Shown piece by piece: positions 7,638-15,026 of a stretch of 26,619 nucleotides of DNA. Below the pieces are notes generated by a model. That model searched no databases and was not told the origin of the DNA. It was given only the letters and a program-made list of their open reading frames with translations. The first letter of the stretch is position 1, and each line of letters starts with the position of its first letter. Origin of the DNA: CAYFMH01 sp964344775 (GTDB lineage: Bacteria; Patescibacteriota; Gracilibacteria; UBA4473); NCBI GenBank assembly GCA_964344775.1, contig CAYFOO010000014.1, forward strand, positions 1 through 26,619, read 5' to 3'. A program made the position numbers and the translations under genes.

Positions 7638-8123
7638 ATGATCGCAGTAGTAAAAATCGGCGGCCACCAGGCTATCGTACAGCAGGGGGAAACTTTGGAA
7701 GTGGACAAACTTGATGCAGAAGTCGGCAAAACCGTAAAATTTGAAACGCTTCTCATCAGTGAAGAAAATGGAGACAAGTGCCAGATTGGAGCTCCTCTCC
7801 TCAGTGCCACGGTAGAGGCAAAAGTGGTAGAACACGGACGTGGAAAAAAAATTCGGGTTTTCAAAATGAAGCCTCGGAAAAGATATCGAAGGACACAAGG
7901 ACACCGACAAGACTACACGGTCGTAGAAATTACAAAAATTGGTGCTGCAGCAGCTGCAGCCAAACCAGTAACAAAGAAAACGGAAGCAAAGGCAGAAAAA
8001 GCAGCTCCATCCCCCTCCGCTAAAGCTACGGCGGACAAAGAAAAACCGGTAGCTAAAAAAACAACTGTCACTAAAAAAGCTCCGGCTAAAACAGCAGCAA
8101 AAAAAGTTGCAAAAAAAGCGTAA
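7638..8123 (+). CDS. rplU: 50S ribosomal protein bL21 with Lys/Ala-rich tail
   Basis: The protein has 161 aa from ATG 7638; an upstream in-frame GTG at 7593 would lie inside the leader hairpin and adds a non-L21 sequence. Residues 1-103 are the L21 body: MIAVVKIGGHQAIVQQGE, GAPLL...TVEAKVVEHGRGKKIRVFKMKPRKRYRRTQGHRQ. The remaining residues, about 58, are a low-complexity AAPAKK-type extension, so the protein is longer than the usual roughly 100 residues. Within the tail, PSPSAKATADKE is encoded by a partial palindrome (TCCGC...GCGGA near 8016-8035), perhaps an inserted repeat. It is normally followed by rpmA, which is absent here. Confidence 0.95.
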   Translation: MIAVVKIGGHQAIVQQGETLEVDKLDAEVGKTVKFETLLISEENGDKCQIGAPLLSATVEAKVVEHGRGKKIRVFKMKPRKRYRRTQGHRQDYTVVEITKIGAAAAAAKPVTKKTEAKAEKAAPSPSAKATADKEKPVAKKTTVTKKAPAKTAAKKVAKKA

Positions 8124-8165
8124 ACCGCTTAGTTTAAAGGTTGAAAATTTTTATCCTCAATAAAA

Positions 8166-8744
8166 ATGGCTGAACAATCCGTCCCACCAACTCCGCCACC
8201 AGCAGATCCAAACGAAAATCCTGCTGGAGGGCAACCGCCTGTCTCACCACAAGATCCAGCATCACAAACACCTCAAACTCCACCGCCAGCAGATCCTGCC
8301 GGACAAGTACCTACCCCACCACCCGCTCAACCGGCTGGTCCTCCAGTTCCCCCAGATCCAAATGCACGGGTCGGACAGTTGAAAACTCGTGGAGGACATA
8401 TTTTTGTCATTCCTCCTCATCCAAACACCACGTTTGATGAGGAAAATTTCCTTACACTTCTCGAGGGATCGATTTCCCTCACCATGGAAGAGAAACAACG
8501 AGTGATCGATGCCATCCCTCGTCTGAGAATTGAACAAATCAATGAACTCATCTCTATCTTTGAAGAAGAAAAACAAAAATTCTCCGAACTAGAGTCTGAA
8601 TTTGCCGATGATGTGAACCGTCTCAAACAAGAACGAGAAAAAGAAATTGAAGTGACCGAAAATAAAAAAGAAGAAGCCGCTGCAGATGAAGAATCTGCCG
8701 AAGAAGCCGAAGCATTGAAAAAACAACTCATGGGAGATGACTAA
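8166..8744 (+). CDS. Hypothetical protein, Pro-rich N-terminus and acidic coiled coil
   Basis: The protein has 192 aa and is not recognised as a known family. Residues 1-65 are a disordered PPP/PADP/QPAG-rich stretch. Residues 66-90 form a short folded segment (RVGQLKTRGGHIFVIPPHP). From about 95 the sequence is helical and very acidic (LLEGSISLTMEEKQRVIDAIPRL..., EEEKQKFSELE, KKEEAAADEESAEEAEALKKQLMGDD), fitting a coiled coil. No signal peptide or membrane segment is seen. It starts 42 nt after rplU on the same strand and may be in its transcription unit. A T8 run (8745-8753 region) follows the stop. Confidence 0.7.
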   Translation: MAEQSVPPTPPPADPNENPAGGQPPVSPQDPASQTPQTPPPADPAGQVPTPPPAQPAGPPVPPDPNARVGQLKTRGGHIFVIPPHPNTTFDEENFLTLLEGSISLTMEEKQRVIDAIPRLRIEQINELISIFEEEKQKFSELESEFADDVNRLKQEREKEIEVTENKKEEAAADEESAEEAEALKKQLMGDD

Positions 8745-8866
8745 ATTTTTTTTGTAACTTCTCACATCAATCTCTAAATCGCCGACGCACTTTCTTTTAG
8801 ATTGCACAACTATTTATGAGGCGAAATTGCACCCACAAAAAGGTGCAAAAATTACACTTTTTTCCC

Positions 8867-8894
8867 TTGAAGAATTCTGTCAGGGATTTATAGT
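8867..8894 (+). promoter_or_regulatory. Promoter of grpE with almost no leader
   Basis: TTGAAG (8867-8872), a 16-nt spacer, and TATAGT (8889-8894). The start codon (GTG 8900 or ATG 8903) begins within 6-9 nt of the -10 box, so the transcript would start at or next to the start codon. No CIRCE-type inverted repeat is seen upstream. Confidence 0.5.
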
Positions 8895-8902
8895 TTTTTG
8901 TG

Positions 8903-9352
8903 ATGACGAAAAAAGATCAAAAAGATGATTCTTCAGAAATTGAAGAATTACAAAAACAATTGGAAGCAGAAAAAAGCAAAGCCATGAGAGCTTTGGCAGA
9001 TTTGGAAAATCTTCGTCGAAGAGAAGCAGAAAATAAAGCTTCTTGGGTTTCTGGAGGCATTGCTCATTTTTTGAAAGTGCTTCTTCCTAGCTTCCTCGAG
9101 CTACAACTCGGCAAATCTCACACCACTGATGAAGAAATCAAAAAAGTAATTGATAAATTCTTTGGAGAGCTAGAAAAGGCTGGTTTGCAAAAAATAGATC
9201 CCAAATCCGGCGAACCTATTGATCCAGATCTGCACGAGATTCTATTGACCGAAGAAGGAAAAAAAGGCACCGTAGTCCGCGTCCTAGAAATCGGCTGGAA
9301 ATTTCAAAATATCATTATCTCGCCGGCTAAAATTTCTGCCAACCAAAACTAA
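8903..9352 (+). CDS. grpE: Nucleotide exchange factor GrpE (short form)
   Basis: The protein has 149 aa from ATG 8903 (GTG 8900 directly before it is a possible start). An N-terminal coiled coil (EIEELQKQLEAEKSKAMRALADLENLRRREAE) carries the RALADLENLRRR core of GrpE. The C-terminal beta domain shows IDPDLHEILLTEEGKKGTVVRVLEIGWKFQNIIISPAKIS, matching the family end. GrpE drives ADP release from DnaK. It is shorter than the roughly 190-200 aa of E. coli GrpE. No dnaK or dnaJ is next to it. Confidence 0.92.
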   Translation: MTKKDQKDDSSEIEELQKQLEAEKSKAMRALADLENLRRREAENKASWVSGGIAHFLKVLLPSFLELQLGKSHTTDEEIKKVIDKFFGELEKAGLQKIDPKSGEPIDPDLHEILLTEEGKKGTVVRVLEIGWKFQNIIISPAKISANQN

Positions 9353-9384
9353 GCTCTAAGTTCTAATAACTAAGTTCTAAATTT

Positions 9385-9477
9385 ATGACAAAAAAGAAAA
9401 AACTCGTCCTCAAAATTGTAACCCTGGTCACCATCCTCGGGTTTGTTGCTGCTACGATTTTGCCTTTTGTGATTTAG
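9385..9477 (+). CDS. 30-aa single-pass membrane peptide
   Basis: ATG 9385 to TAG 9477. The peptide is MTKKKKLVLKIVTLVTILGF followed by VAATILPFVI: a five-residue basic head followed by one membrane helix ending in PFVI. It lies 32 nt after grpE on the same strand, after a repeated word (AAGTTCTAA twice). The charge and hydrophobic pattern support a real small protein, but there is no clear ribosome binding site. Confidence 0.5.
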   Translation: MTKKKKLVLKIVTLVTILGFVAATILPFVI

Positions 9478-9786
9478 TTATTTTCACATAAATTCCCAAC
9501 AGAAGAAAGGGATTTTTCTGGTGTTTTGTTTTGGCTTTGTTATGTTTCGTGTACAAAGTCGTTTCATACTTTGTAAAAACAAAAACAAAAATCGTTCTTT
9601 TAAAAAACACTGCTAAATTAGCAGGCATTTTTCTGTGTTTGGTAAAAAATTTGGCCGAGAACGGCACAAATTTTTTCGAGCACAGTCGTCCTGCCTGCTA
9701 CGTTTCGAGTTATGGATTTGAGAGTAATTTTTTGCTGTTGATTTCGTAACTCGAAACTTAACGGCACCCAAAAACGGAGGTCCATC
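9478..9786. other. 309-nt spacer with two inverted repeats, no convincing gene
   Basis: CTGCTAA and TTAGCAG (9610-9624) form a small hairpin followed by GCATTTTTC and may be a weak terminator for grpE. GTTTCGAGTTA (9702-9712) and TAACTCGAAAC (9747-9757) are perfect 11-bp arms around a 34-nt loop. The string AACGGCAC occurs before and after this hairpin (near 9660 and 9760). Reading frames through here have no protein-like character. Confidence 0.5.
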
Positions 9787-10152
9787 ATGGGCGAATTTTT
9801 TGCAGGAATATTTGCCACTCTCTTAGGGGTTTGTGTGACAGGGCACTGCGAAAAAGATGCCCAAACCACCCTACCTCCAGACCCTACCGTAATCATCGCC
9901 GAATGTCCGATCAATGCATCAAAAGAAAACCATCTCAGAGTGGCTGGCATCGGGACAGATGGCGAACGCTTCCAAGCATTTCTTCGACCGATTCTCAGTG
10001 CTACTCCCGGGATCGACAGGAAAATTTTCCTTCAAGAGCTTGGGATCCCAGACCCATCCCCAGATGCCAACATCGATGGCATCATGAGACGATACAACTG
10101 CGACTGGGACGCTTTTTGGACCGATTACCAACGCAGGAAGCAACCAAAATGA
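9787..10152 (+). CDS. Hypothetical small protein with hydrophobic N-terminus
   Basis: The protein has 121 aa and no recognised family. GGAGGT five nt before the ATG is one of the best ribosome binding sites in the window. The first 20 residues (MGEFFAGIFATLLGVCVTGH) are hydrophobic and may be a membrane anchor or poor signal peptide; LLGVC is not a good lipobox. Five further features: Pro/Thr-rich spacer, then INASKENHLRVAGIGTDGERF, FLRPILSATPGIDRKIF, LQELGIPDPSPDANIDGIMRRYN and a basic end. A strong terminator follows. It is likely expressed alone. Confidence 0.65.
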   Translation: MGEFFAGIFATLLGVCVTGHCEKDAQTTLPPDPTVIIAECPINASKENHLRVAGIGTDGERFQAFLRPILSATPGIDRKIFLQELGIPDPSPDANIDGIMRRYNCDWDAFWTDYQRRKQPK

Positions 10153-10180
10153 CTTCACGGGGCAGGACGAACCTGGCAGG

Positions 10181-10211
10181 CGGATCTTCGGATCCGTCAG
10201 CCGCCTTTTTT
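10181..10211 (+). terminator. Rho-independent terminator with UUCG loop
   Basis: CGGATC (10181-10186), TTCG, GATCCG (10191-10196), then TCAGCCGCC and a T7 run ending at 10211. An alternative outer stem GGCGG/CCGCC is also possible. It ends the unit of the 121-aa protein. Confidence 0.75.
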
Positions 10212-10347
10212 GATATTTAATACCACTTCGCACTACAAATAATACACGATTTAAAACTCAAAAAAACCGTGCCTTTTTTAAAGGGGGAAAACAATGGAAT
10301 CAACATGCTACGAGGCATTAATGCATTATTTCAAATATAAATTGGCA

Positions 10348-11400
10348 TTAAAAATAATTCGCTGGATTTACTTTTCGCCCTCGAATACGTACTTCGAAGT
10401 GGAGATGAATTCCCGTCGGTCCCCACACATTTCCGGTGTTTCCCATAAGGGCAATCAACTCTCCGGCTTTCACCTGCTCTCCCGCGTTGATCTTCAAAAG
10501 GTTATTGTGAGCATAGAGCGTTTCCACTCCATTTCCGTGATCGATAATCACGTATTTCCCATATCCGTAATTCCACCCCGTAGCAGACTTCACCACTACC
10601 CCATCAGCTGCTGCGTAGATCGGGGTGTTTCTTTTGTTGGAAATATCTAGAGCATAGTGTCCCCGCCGGAATCCTTGCGTGAGAATTCCCTTCGTTGGTC
10701 GACGAAGCCGAAACCCAATCGACTCCACCCGAGCATATCTAGAACCAGGTCGTCCTGCAGTAGGTGGTGGCTTCTGGGGAATAAACATTCTCTGAGCCGC
10801 AGGCAAAAATACATCCTGGCCCACTTTTAATTTACTGTGTTGTTTGAGATTGTTGTAGGCCAAAATTTTGTCCAAACCAATCTGATGAGCCTTCGCAATC
10901 TCTCCCAGGGTATCTCTCTTTTGCACTTTATAAAAAATTCCATCCGTCTGCGGTACACGCAATTTTTGTCCTACGCGAAGAGTCTCTTTGATCGTGAGAT
11001 CATTGGCCCAGAGCACCGTGGAAACCTTGAGATCAAATTTGTGTGCGATTTTGGAGATATTGTCTCCGGATTTCACGATGTAGGTAATGATTGAGTCTCG
11101 CTTCCGGGGTTGAATTTTTTTGATGAGATTCCCCTCTTCATCTTCGACGAGCACCTCTCGTAGTCCAGCCGTCTTCACACCGATATTGTTTTGAATAAAC
11201 CCTGGTTCAAGTACATAGTACTCACTTCTCTCCTGCAAAAAATCATCTCCAAACTGCTCCCCGTAGCTGAGAATTTGTGGCGGTCGAAATCCTGTCACGA
11301 GCAGTACCAAAAACCCCAAGCAGAGTGCTTGAAATCCAAAAGCAGAATGAAGGGGATTTCTGAGAAATTCCCAGATTTTTAGTAGTGCCGCACTGGCCAT
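10348..11400 (-). CDS. LysM-LysM-M23 peptidoglycan endopeptidase, membrane anchored
   Basis: The protein has 350 aa from ATG 11400. An ATG at 11421 and a TTG at 11430 are in frame, but the -10 box ends right at 11421, so the shorter start is preferred. Order: N-terminal membrane segment (FGFQALCLGFLVLLVTGF), a linker, LysM 1 (ITYIVKSGDNISKIAHKF...LRVP), LysM 2 (IFYKVQKRDTLGEIAKAHQI...FLP), a Pro-rich hinge, and an M23 domain. The zinc site has GHYALDIS (His and Asp ligands) and HLHFEV near the end. It should bind and cut peptidoglycan cross-links outside the membrane, in division or wall growth. It is complete with all visible ligands. Confidence 0.93.
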   Translation of the reverse strand: MASAALLKIWEFLRNPLHSAFGFQALCLGFLVLLVTGFRPPQILSYGEQFGDDFLQERSEYYVLEPGFIQNNIGVKTAGLREVLVEDEEGNLIKKIQPRKRDSIITYIVKSGDNISKIAHKFDLKVSTVLWANDLTIKETLRVGQKLRVPQTDGIFYKVQKRDTLGEIAKAHQIGLDKILAYNNLKQHSKLKVGQDVFLPAAQRMFIPQKPPPTAGRPGSRYARVESIGFRLRRPTKGILTQGFRRGHYALDISNKRNTPIYAAADGVVVKSATGWNYGYGKYVIIDHGNGVETLYAHNNLLKINAGEQVKAGELIALMGNTGNVWGPTGIHLHFEVRIRGRKVNPANYF

Positions 11401-11421
11401 GTTGATTTTATTTACCGGCAT

Positions 11422-11449
11422 AATGTACAAAGTTTTGAGAATGGGTCAA
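11422..11449 (-). promoter_or_regulatory. Promoter of the M23 peptidase gene
   Basis: On the minus strand: TTGACC (11449-11444), a 16-nt spacer, and TACATT (11427-11422). Transcription would start near 11415, leaving about 15 nt before ATG 11400. Confidence 0.5.
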
Positions 11450-11457
11450 ATAAGTAC

Positions 11458-11486
11458 TTGACAAAAATAAAAATATACGATATATG
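11458..11486 (+). promoter_or_regulatory. Promoter of the secreted-protein pair
   Basis: TTGACA (11458-11463), a 17-nt spacer, and TATATG (11481-11486), upstream of the ATG at 11528. It is divergent from the M23 peptidase promoter, with the two -35 boxes 8 nt apart. Confidence 0.6.
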
Positions 11487-11527
11487 ATTTTTGGAATCAT
11501 TTTTATTATTTTTTAATCTTTTTAAAA

Positions 11528-12205
11528 ATGAAAAGATTTCGAATGACCGCCCTAGCCGCCTGTGCAGCAGCCCCTTTTATTGCAGGGGATGCAAAAGCAG
11601 ATGAATTAAATTTACAAAGCCCTCCGTATGTGGATTTGGAAAAAGTGCTACAACCAGAGGATTGTATTAAAAAAATCGAAATAGATGTCCCAAATCAAGA
11701 CCCGACAACTCCTCCCGAAAGCATAAATCGAATAGATGCTTTGCTTCAAGATGCCCGAATTGCTGCAGAAGTGAATAGATGCTTAGCTTATTATGGTAAA
11801 CACAAAGGAGAAATTGATGCTAAACGTATTTCAGAAATTGAAGAAATAAAAGAACGAAAAAAAAGAGAATATTTAGAAGCAGTTATTGTAGACCTAGTGA
11901 CAGCCAAAGCATTGCAAGGACTTAAAATAAACTGGGAAGGAGATGATATTTTTAGTTTCCACAACGGCAATTTATATATTGCAACTCTCTTCAAAAATAC
12001 ACCTGAGAGAGAAGCGATTAATCCAAGGTATTTATTAAAAAATAGTGTAATTGTTGGATGGGGTGGTTATACTCCATCTGGACTCAGATATGAAGTAGGA
12101 GAAGCTGAATTATTGGCTTTTTTAAACAGCAAAAAAGAAGAAATAAGAGCTATTCTTGCCAATATCAATGTCGTTGGGACAGAGGGTACTGAGGAAAGTC
12201 GTTAA
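11528..12205 (+). CDS. Exported hypothetical protein
   Basis: The protein has 225 aa. A signal peptide is clear: MKRFRMTALAACAAAPFIAGDAKA with an AKA-DE cleavage site around residue 24. The mature part has two cysteines, at EDCIKK and NRCLAYY, a helical charged stretch (ISEIEEIKERKKREYLEAVIVDLVTAKAL), and a later FHNGNLYIATLF...VIVGWGGYTPSGLRYEVGEAELLAFL region. No known family is recognised. It lies 12 nt before the lipoprotein gene, and both are likely one unit from the promoter at 11458. Confidence 0.7.
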   Translation: MKRFRMTALAACAAAPFIAGDAKADELNLQSPPYVDLEKVLQPEDCIKKIEIDVPNQDPTTPPESINRIDALLQDARIAAEVNRCLAYYGKHKGEIDAKRISEIEEIKERKKREYLEAVIVDLVTAKALQGLKINWEGDDIFSFHNGNLYIATLFKNTPEREAINPRYLLKNSVIVGWGGYTPSGLRYEVGEAELLAFLNSKKEEIRAILANINVVGTEGTEESR

Positions 12206-12217
12206 AAATTTTGCTTA

Positions 12218-12955
12218 ATGAGATTACCATCAGCCCCAGTCATCACATTAGCAACAACTGTTTTAGCTTCTTGTGGTAGCACACCAGATTCTGGAATAAA
12301 AACTCCTGATTTAATCTCTAGAATCTCTGGATTAGATCCAGAAACAAAAATAAGTGATTTGGAGAAAGCAACTCCAGATGAATTAAAAAAAATTTGTCCA
12401 AATTGCATTCTACTTGAGTTCCGAGAAGATGATCCTATTCCCTCATTTGTTAAAAAAGCAGTAAATTGTGTTTTAAATGCTAGAACAGGAACTCACGTAC
12501 GACAAACATCAATTCCTGAAAATCTTGAAAATGGAAGAGGGATAGTTGTTTCTGATGAGGAAAACCATTTTGTCGCAGAGACTGGCCCTCGAACCTGGGT
12601 TCAAAAAATTGGGACAGATCCTTCTACCAAAAAGACACCAACAACAGAGCCTTATTTCAGAATTACAACTAAATGTGGAAGTGGCGAAGGGTTCCAAGAA
12701 GGAGGTATCGGGAAAAAAATGGATGGCAAAGTTGATCAAGGCAAAAAAAAGGATTCTTCTGAATGGGTAGAAAATTATAGTAAAGAATTGCAAGTTCGTT
12801 ATCGTGAAGCTGTATTTGCCTTCGTCGAGGCATGTGAAGCAAATAAAGAATCCATGATTCAACTAACAGGGTATTCTTTTAACTTAGATACAGGGGAAAG
12901 AATGCCTGATAAATTTCCAAATCCAGCGTATTGCAGAGGAAATAGAAGTGAATAA
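12218..12955 (+). CDS. Putative lipoprotein
   Basis: The protein has 245 aa. The N-terminus MRLPSAPVITLATTVLASCG has a lipobox (LASC), so the Cys at residue 19 would be lipidated after signal peptidase II cleavage. The mature protein has further cysteines (KICPNCILL, AVNCVLN, TTKCGSG, EACEAN, YCRGN), which might form disulfides. No family is recognised. It is paired with the exported protein upstream. Its stop at 12955 is 3 nt from the convergent dnaG stop, so no terminator fits between them. Confidence 0.7.
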   Translation: MRLPSAPVITLATTVLASCGSTPDSGIKTPDLISRISGLDPETKISDLEKATPDELKKICPNCILLEFREDDPIPSFVKKAVNCVLNARTGTHVRQTSIPENLENGRGIVVSDEENHFVAETGPRTWVQKIGTDPSTKKTPTTEPYFRITTKCGSGEGFQEGGIGKKMDGKVDQGKKKDSSEWVENYSKELQVRYREAVFAFVEACEANKESMIQLTGYSFNLDTGERMPDKFPNPAYCRGNRSE

Positions 12956-12958
12956 GCA

Positions 12959-14620
12959 TTACCTCTTCAAACTCTCCCGCAACTTCTTTGCCTCCTCCAT
13001 TCTTTTTTGCTTCGCTTTTTCCGTTTTCAATTTTTCCACAAAAATCCGGAAGTCTCGATTCAAAATATCAGAAGAAATATTTTCTTCGTATAAATTTTCC
13101 TGATAAATTTCCCACGCAGAAAGCTGAATTTTTTCTTCTTCCGAGAGAAGATTTTCGCCGCTTTTTTTCACCAGCAAATCTTTTGGCAACTCTTCAGAAA
13201 AAAGATCGAGCAATTTCTCATCTATTTTGTCTGCAAAAAAATCCCAATGGGCACAAAGAAAACCAACAAAATTTGCTTCTCGAGAAAATCCGATTTTTTT
13301 TGGCACTTCATATTTTGGTTTTATCCCTGTTTTTTTTGATGCCACTCTTTTGAATTCTGACTCAATTACCCCTCTTGATCGATTGAGTTTTTCGGCCACT
13401 TTCCCAAGGAAGTGATCTACTTCCACCGGTCGAGAAACAAGACGAAGAAAATAAAAAAACGAATCTAAAAATTTCTTTTCCCCCTCAACCGATCCGTTTA
13501 AACTTTTTTCTGCAAACTTATCGAGGAAAAATTCGAGGGCATTTTTGGCATTTTTTACCGCTTCTTTGAGGGCGTCCAGATCGGTCCGAGCGAGCTCATC
13601 GAAATCTTTGCCCGAAGTAATCTCAATGATGAAAGGATTGAGTCCTGCCTGCAGACACATTTCTACTCCCCGAAGGGTAGCTTTTTTCCCAGCAATATCC
13701 CAATCGAAGGCCAGATAAATATTTTTGGTGGACCTTTTGAGCAATCGCAGATGTTCCTCGGTCAGAGCCGTCCCACAGGTCGCAATGGTGTTTTCAAATC
13801 CTGCCTGGTGAGCAGAAATTACATCAAAGTACCCTTCCACCAAAATCACTCCATCTTTTTCAGCAATCACTTTTCGTGCTCGATCCAGGGCGAAGAGGGT
13901 GGAAGATTTGTGGTACACCGGATTTTCCGGAGAATTCACATATTTGGCCACGCCTTTTTTGCCGCTCAGATCTCGTCCTCCGAAAGCGATGATTTCTCCG
14001 TTTCGTGGTTCGCAGATCGGAATCATTAGTCGTTCAAAAAATCTATCCCGCATTTTTTTATCCCCAAATTCTCGCTCAAAAGCCACCCCGGATTGGGCTA
14101 TGGAATCTTCAGAAAATCCTTCTTTTCGGAGAAATTTTGAAAGTCCGTTTGATTCATCCCCCCCGTACCCAATCTGCCAATCTTTGATGGTTTTTTCGGA
14201 AATACTCCGAGATTTGAGGTATTCCTGCGTTGGCTTGTGCTTTTGTAAATTATCGACAAAAAATTGAGCAGCCTTGCGATGCAGAGCAAAAATATCCTTC
14301 TTTTCTTCTTTACTTACTTTTTCTTCGCCAAAGTTTTTTGGCACCTGCACTCCGGCTATGTCTGCCAACATTTCTACCGATTCCTGAAAGCTAATATTTT
14401 CTACTTTTTCGAGAAAAGAAATCGCATCTCCTCCCTCCGAAGAACCAAAATCATACCAAACCCCCTTCTCTGGACTAATGGAAAAACTTGGCGTTCGTTC
14501 ATTTCGAAAAGGGCTTCGTGCCATAAAATTTTTCCCACGTTTTTTTATCTCGGTGTATTTGCCAATAATTTCCACAATATCCACCCGTGTTTTCAGATCT
14601 TCAAGAAATCGGTCGTTCAT
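12959..14620 (-). CDS. dnaG: DNA primase DnaG with degenerate zinc-binding domain
   Basis: The protein has 553 aa from ATG 14620. A GTG at 14683 would add 21 residues, but that DNA forms the 5' strand of RNase P RNA, and MNDRFLEDLKTRVDIVEIIG is a normal DnaG opening. The zinc-ribbon fold is recognisable (SPFRNERTPSFSISPEKGVWYDFGSSEGGDAISF), but the ligands of the C-x2-H-x17-C-x2-C site are S36, R39, D57 and S60, so zinc cannot bind in the usual way. The TOPRIM core is intact: ILVEGYFDVISA (about 260) and FDWDIAGKKAT (about 305). It makes RNA primers at the fork. The C-terminal helicase-binding part is short and Lys/Glu rich. Confidence 0.95.
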   Translation of the reverse strand: MNDRFLEDLKTRVDIVEIIGKYTEIKKRGKNFMARSPFRNERTPSFSISPEKGVWYDFGSSEGGDAISFLEKVENISFQESVEMLADIAGVQVPKNFGEEKVSKEEKKDIFALHRKAAQFFVDNLQKHKPTQEYLKSRSISEKTIKDWQIGYGGDESNGLSKFLRKEGFSEDSIAQSGVAFEREFGDKKMRDRFFERLMIPICEPRNGEIIAFGGRDLSGKKGVAKYVNSPENPVYHKSSTLFALDRARKVIAEKDGVILVEGYFDVISAHQAGFENTIATCGTALTEEHLRLLKRSTKNIYLAFDWDIAGKKATLRGVEMCLQAGLNPFIIEITSGKDFDELARTDLDALKEAVKNAKNALEFFLDKFAEKSLNGSVEGEKKFLDSFFYFLRLVSRPVEVDHFLGKVAEKLNRSRGVIESEFKRVASKKTGIKPKYEVPKKIGFSREANFVGFLCAHWDFFADKIDEKLLDLFSEELPKDLLVKKSGENLLSEEEKIQLSAWEIYQENLYEENISSDILNRDFRIFVEKLKTEKAKQKRMEEAKKLRESLKR

Positions 14621-14623
14621 CGC

Positions 14624-14652
14624 TTTACTTTTTACTCTTTTTGCACTAGGTT
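14624..14652 (+). promoter_or_regulatory. Candidate promoter of rnpB
   Basis: TTTACT (14624-14629), a 17-nt spacer, and TAGGTT (14647-14652). The predicted start near 14659 coincides with the 5' strand of the P1 helix. The -10 box is weak. It overlaps the divergent dnaG 5' region. Confidence 0.45.
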
Positions 14653-14675
14653 TCAAGGGCTCTTTTTTGGCGTCG

Positions 14676-14977
14676 TCCCTCACCTTTTGTTTTTTAATTT
14701 TTAATCATGCATTTTGTTTATTTACTCCAATCTCGAAAAGATTTTAGTTTTTATGTCGGTCAAACGGTAGATTTGAAGAATCGACTCAAAGAACATAATG
14801 ATGGGAAAACTTATTCAACCAAAAATAAAATTCCCTGGGAACTGATTTATTGCGAATGTTTTCGTTCAAAAAAGGATGCACTCATTCGTGAGAAAAAACT
14901 AAAACATCATGGAAAAGGAATCAGCGAACTTAAAAAACGCTTAGAAAATTCTGTACTAGAAAACAAAAGGTGAGGGA
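14676..14977. repeat. 21-bp inverted repeat enclosing the GIY-YIG ORF (P2/P3-like helix)
   Basis: Arms 14676-14696 and 14957-14977 pair over 21 bp with one G-U. The core TCCCTCACCTTTTGTTTT and its reverse complement match perfectly over 18 bp. The ORF starts 10 nt after the left arm, and its stop lies inside the right arm. The arms are at the position of P2/P3 in RNase P RNA. Confidence 0.85.
14707..14973 (+). CDS. GIY-YIG nuclease nested in the RNase P RNA gene
   Basis: The protein has 88 aa, a minimal single-domain GIY-YIG protein of the UPF0213-like type common in CPR and Bacteroidetes. Visible active-site positions: Y5 in FVYLL, Y16 in FYVGQT, R26 and H30 in NRLKEH, and E62 in REKKLK. 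The middle (GKTYSTKNKIPWELIYCE) is also typical. These enzymes cleave DNA; many relatives are repair-like, and some GIY-YIG enzymes are homing endonucleases. The ORF fills the loop of a 21-bp stem in rnpB, and its last codons and TGA form part of the right arm. There is no clear ribosome binding site before ATG 14707. Whether it made the insertion or is a passenger is unknown. Confidence 0.85.
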   Translation: MHFVYLLQSRKDFSFYVGQTVDLKNRLKEHNDGKTYSTKNKIPWELIYCECFRSKKDALIREKKLKHHGKGISELKKRLENSVLENKR

Positions 14978-15026
14978 AGGAAAGTCCGAGCCGCATGAAA
15001 GAAAATCAGACGACTAACGGTCGATG

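Noticed and set aside
8753..8899. CIRCE or HrcA operator before grpE
   Set aside because: No TTAGCACTC/GAGTGCTAA-type inverted repeat is present.
9531..9749. 72-aa plus frame and its minus counterpart in the spacer
   Set aside because: Composition follows the AT-rich DNA, hairpins run through it, and no motif or ribosome binding site supports it.
10294..10650. Plus-strand 118-aa frame with a good AAGGGGG ribosome binding site
   Set aside because: About 300 nt are antisense to the conserved M23 domain. Only the first 18 codons are outside it, so it is probably a chance frame or a leftover of a lost gene.
14621..14683. Longer dnaG reading frame from GTG 14683
   Set aside because: This DNA carries the P1 and promoter region of rnpB, and the added residues are not like DnaG N-termini.
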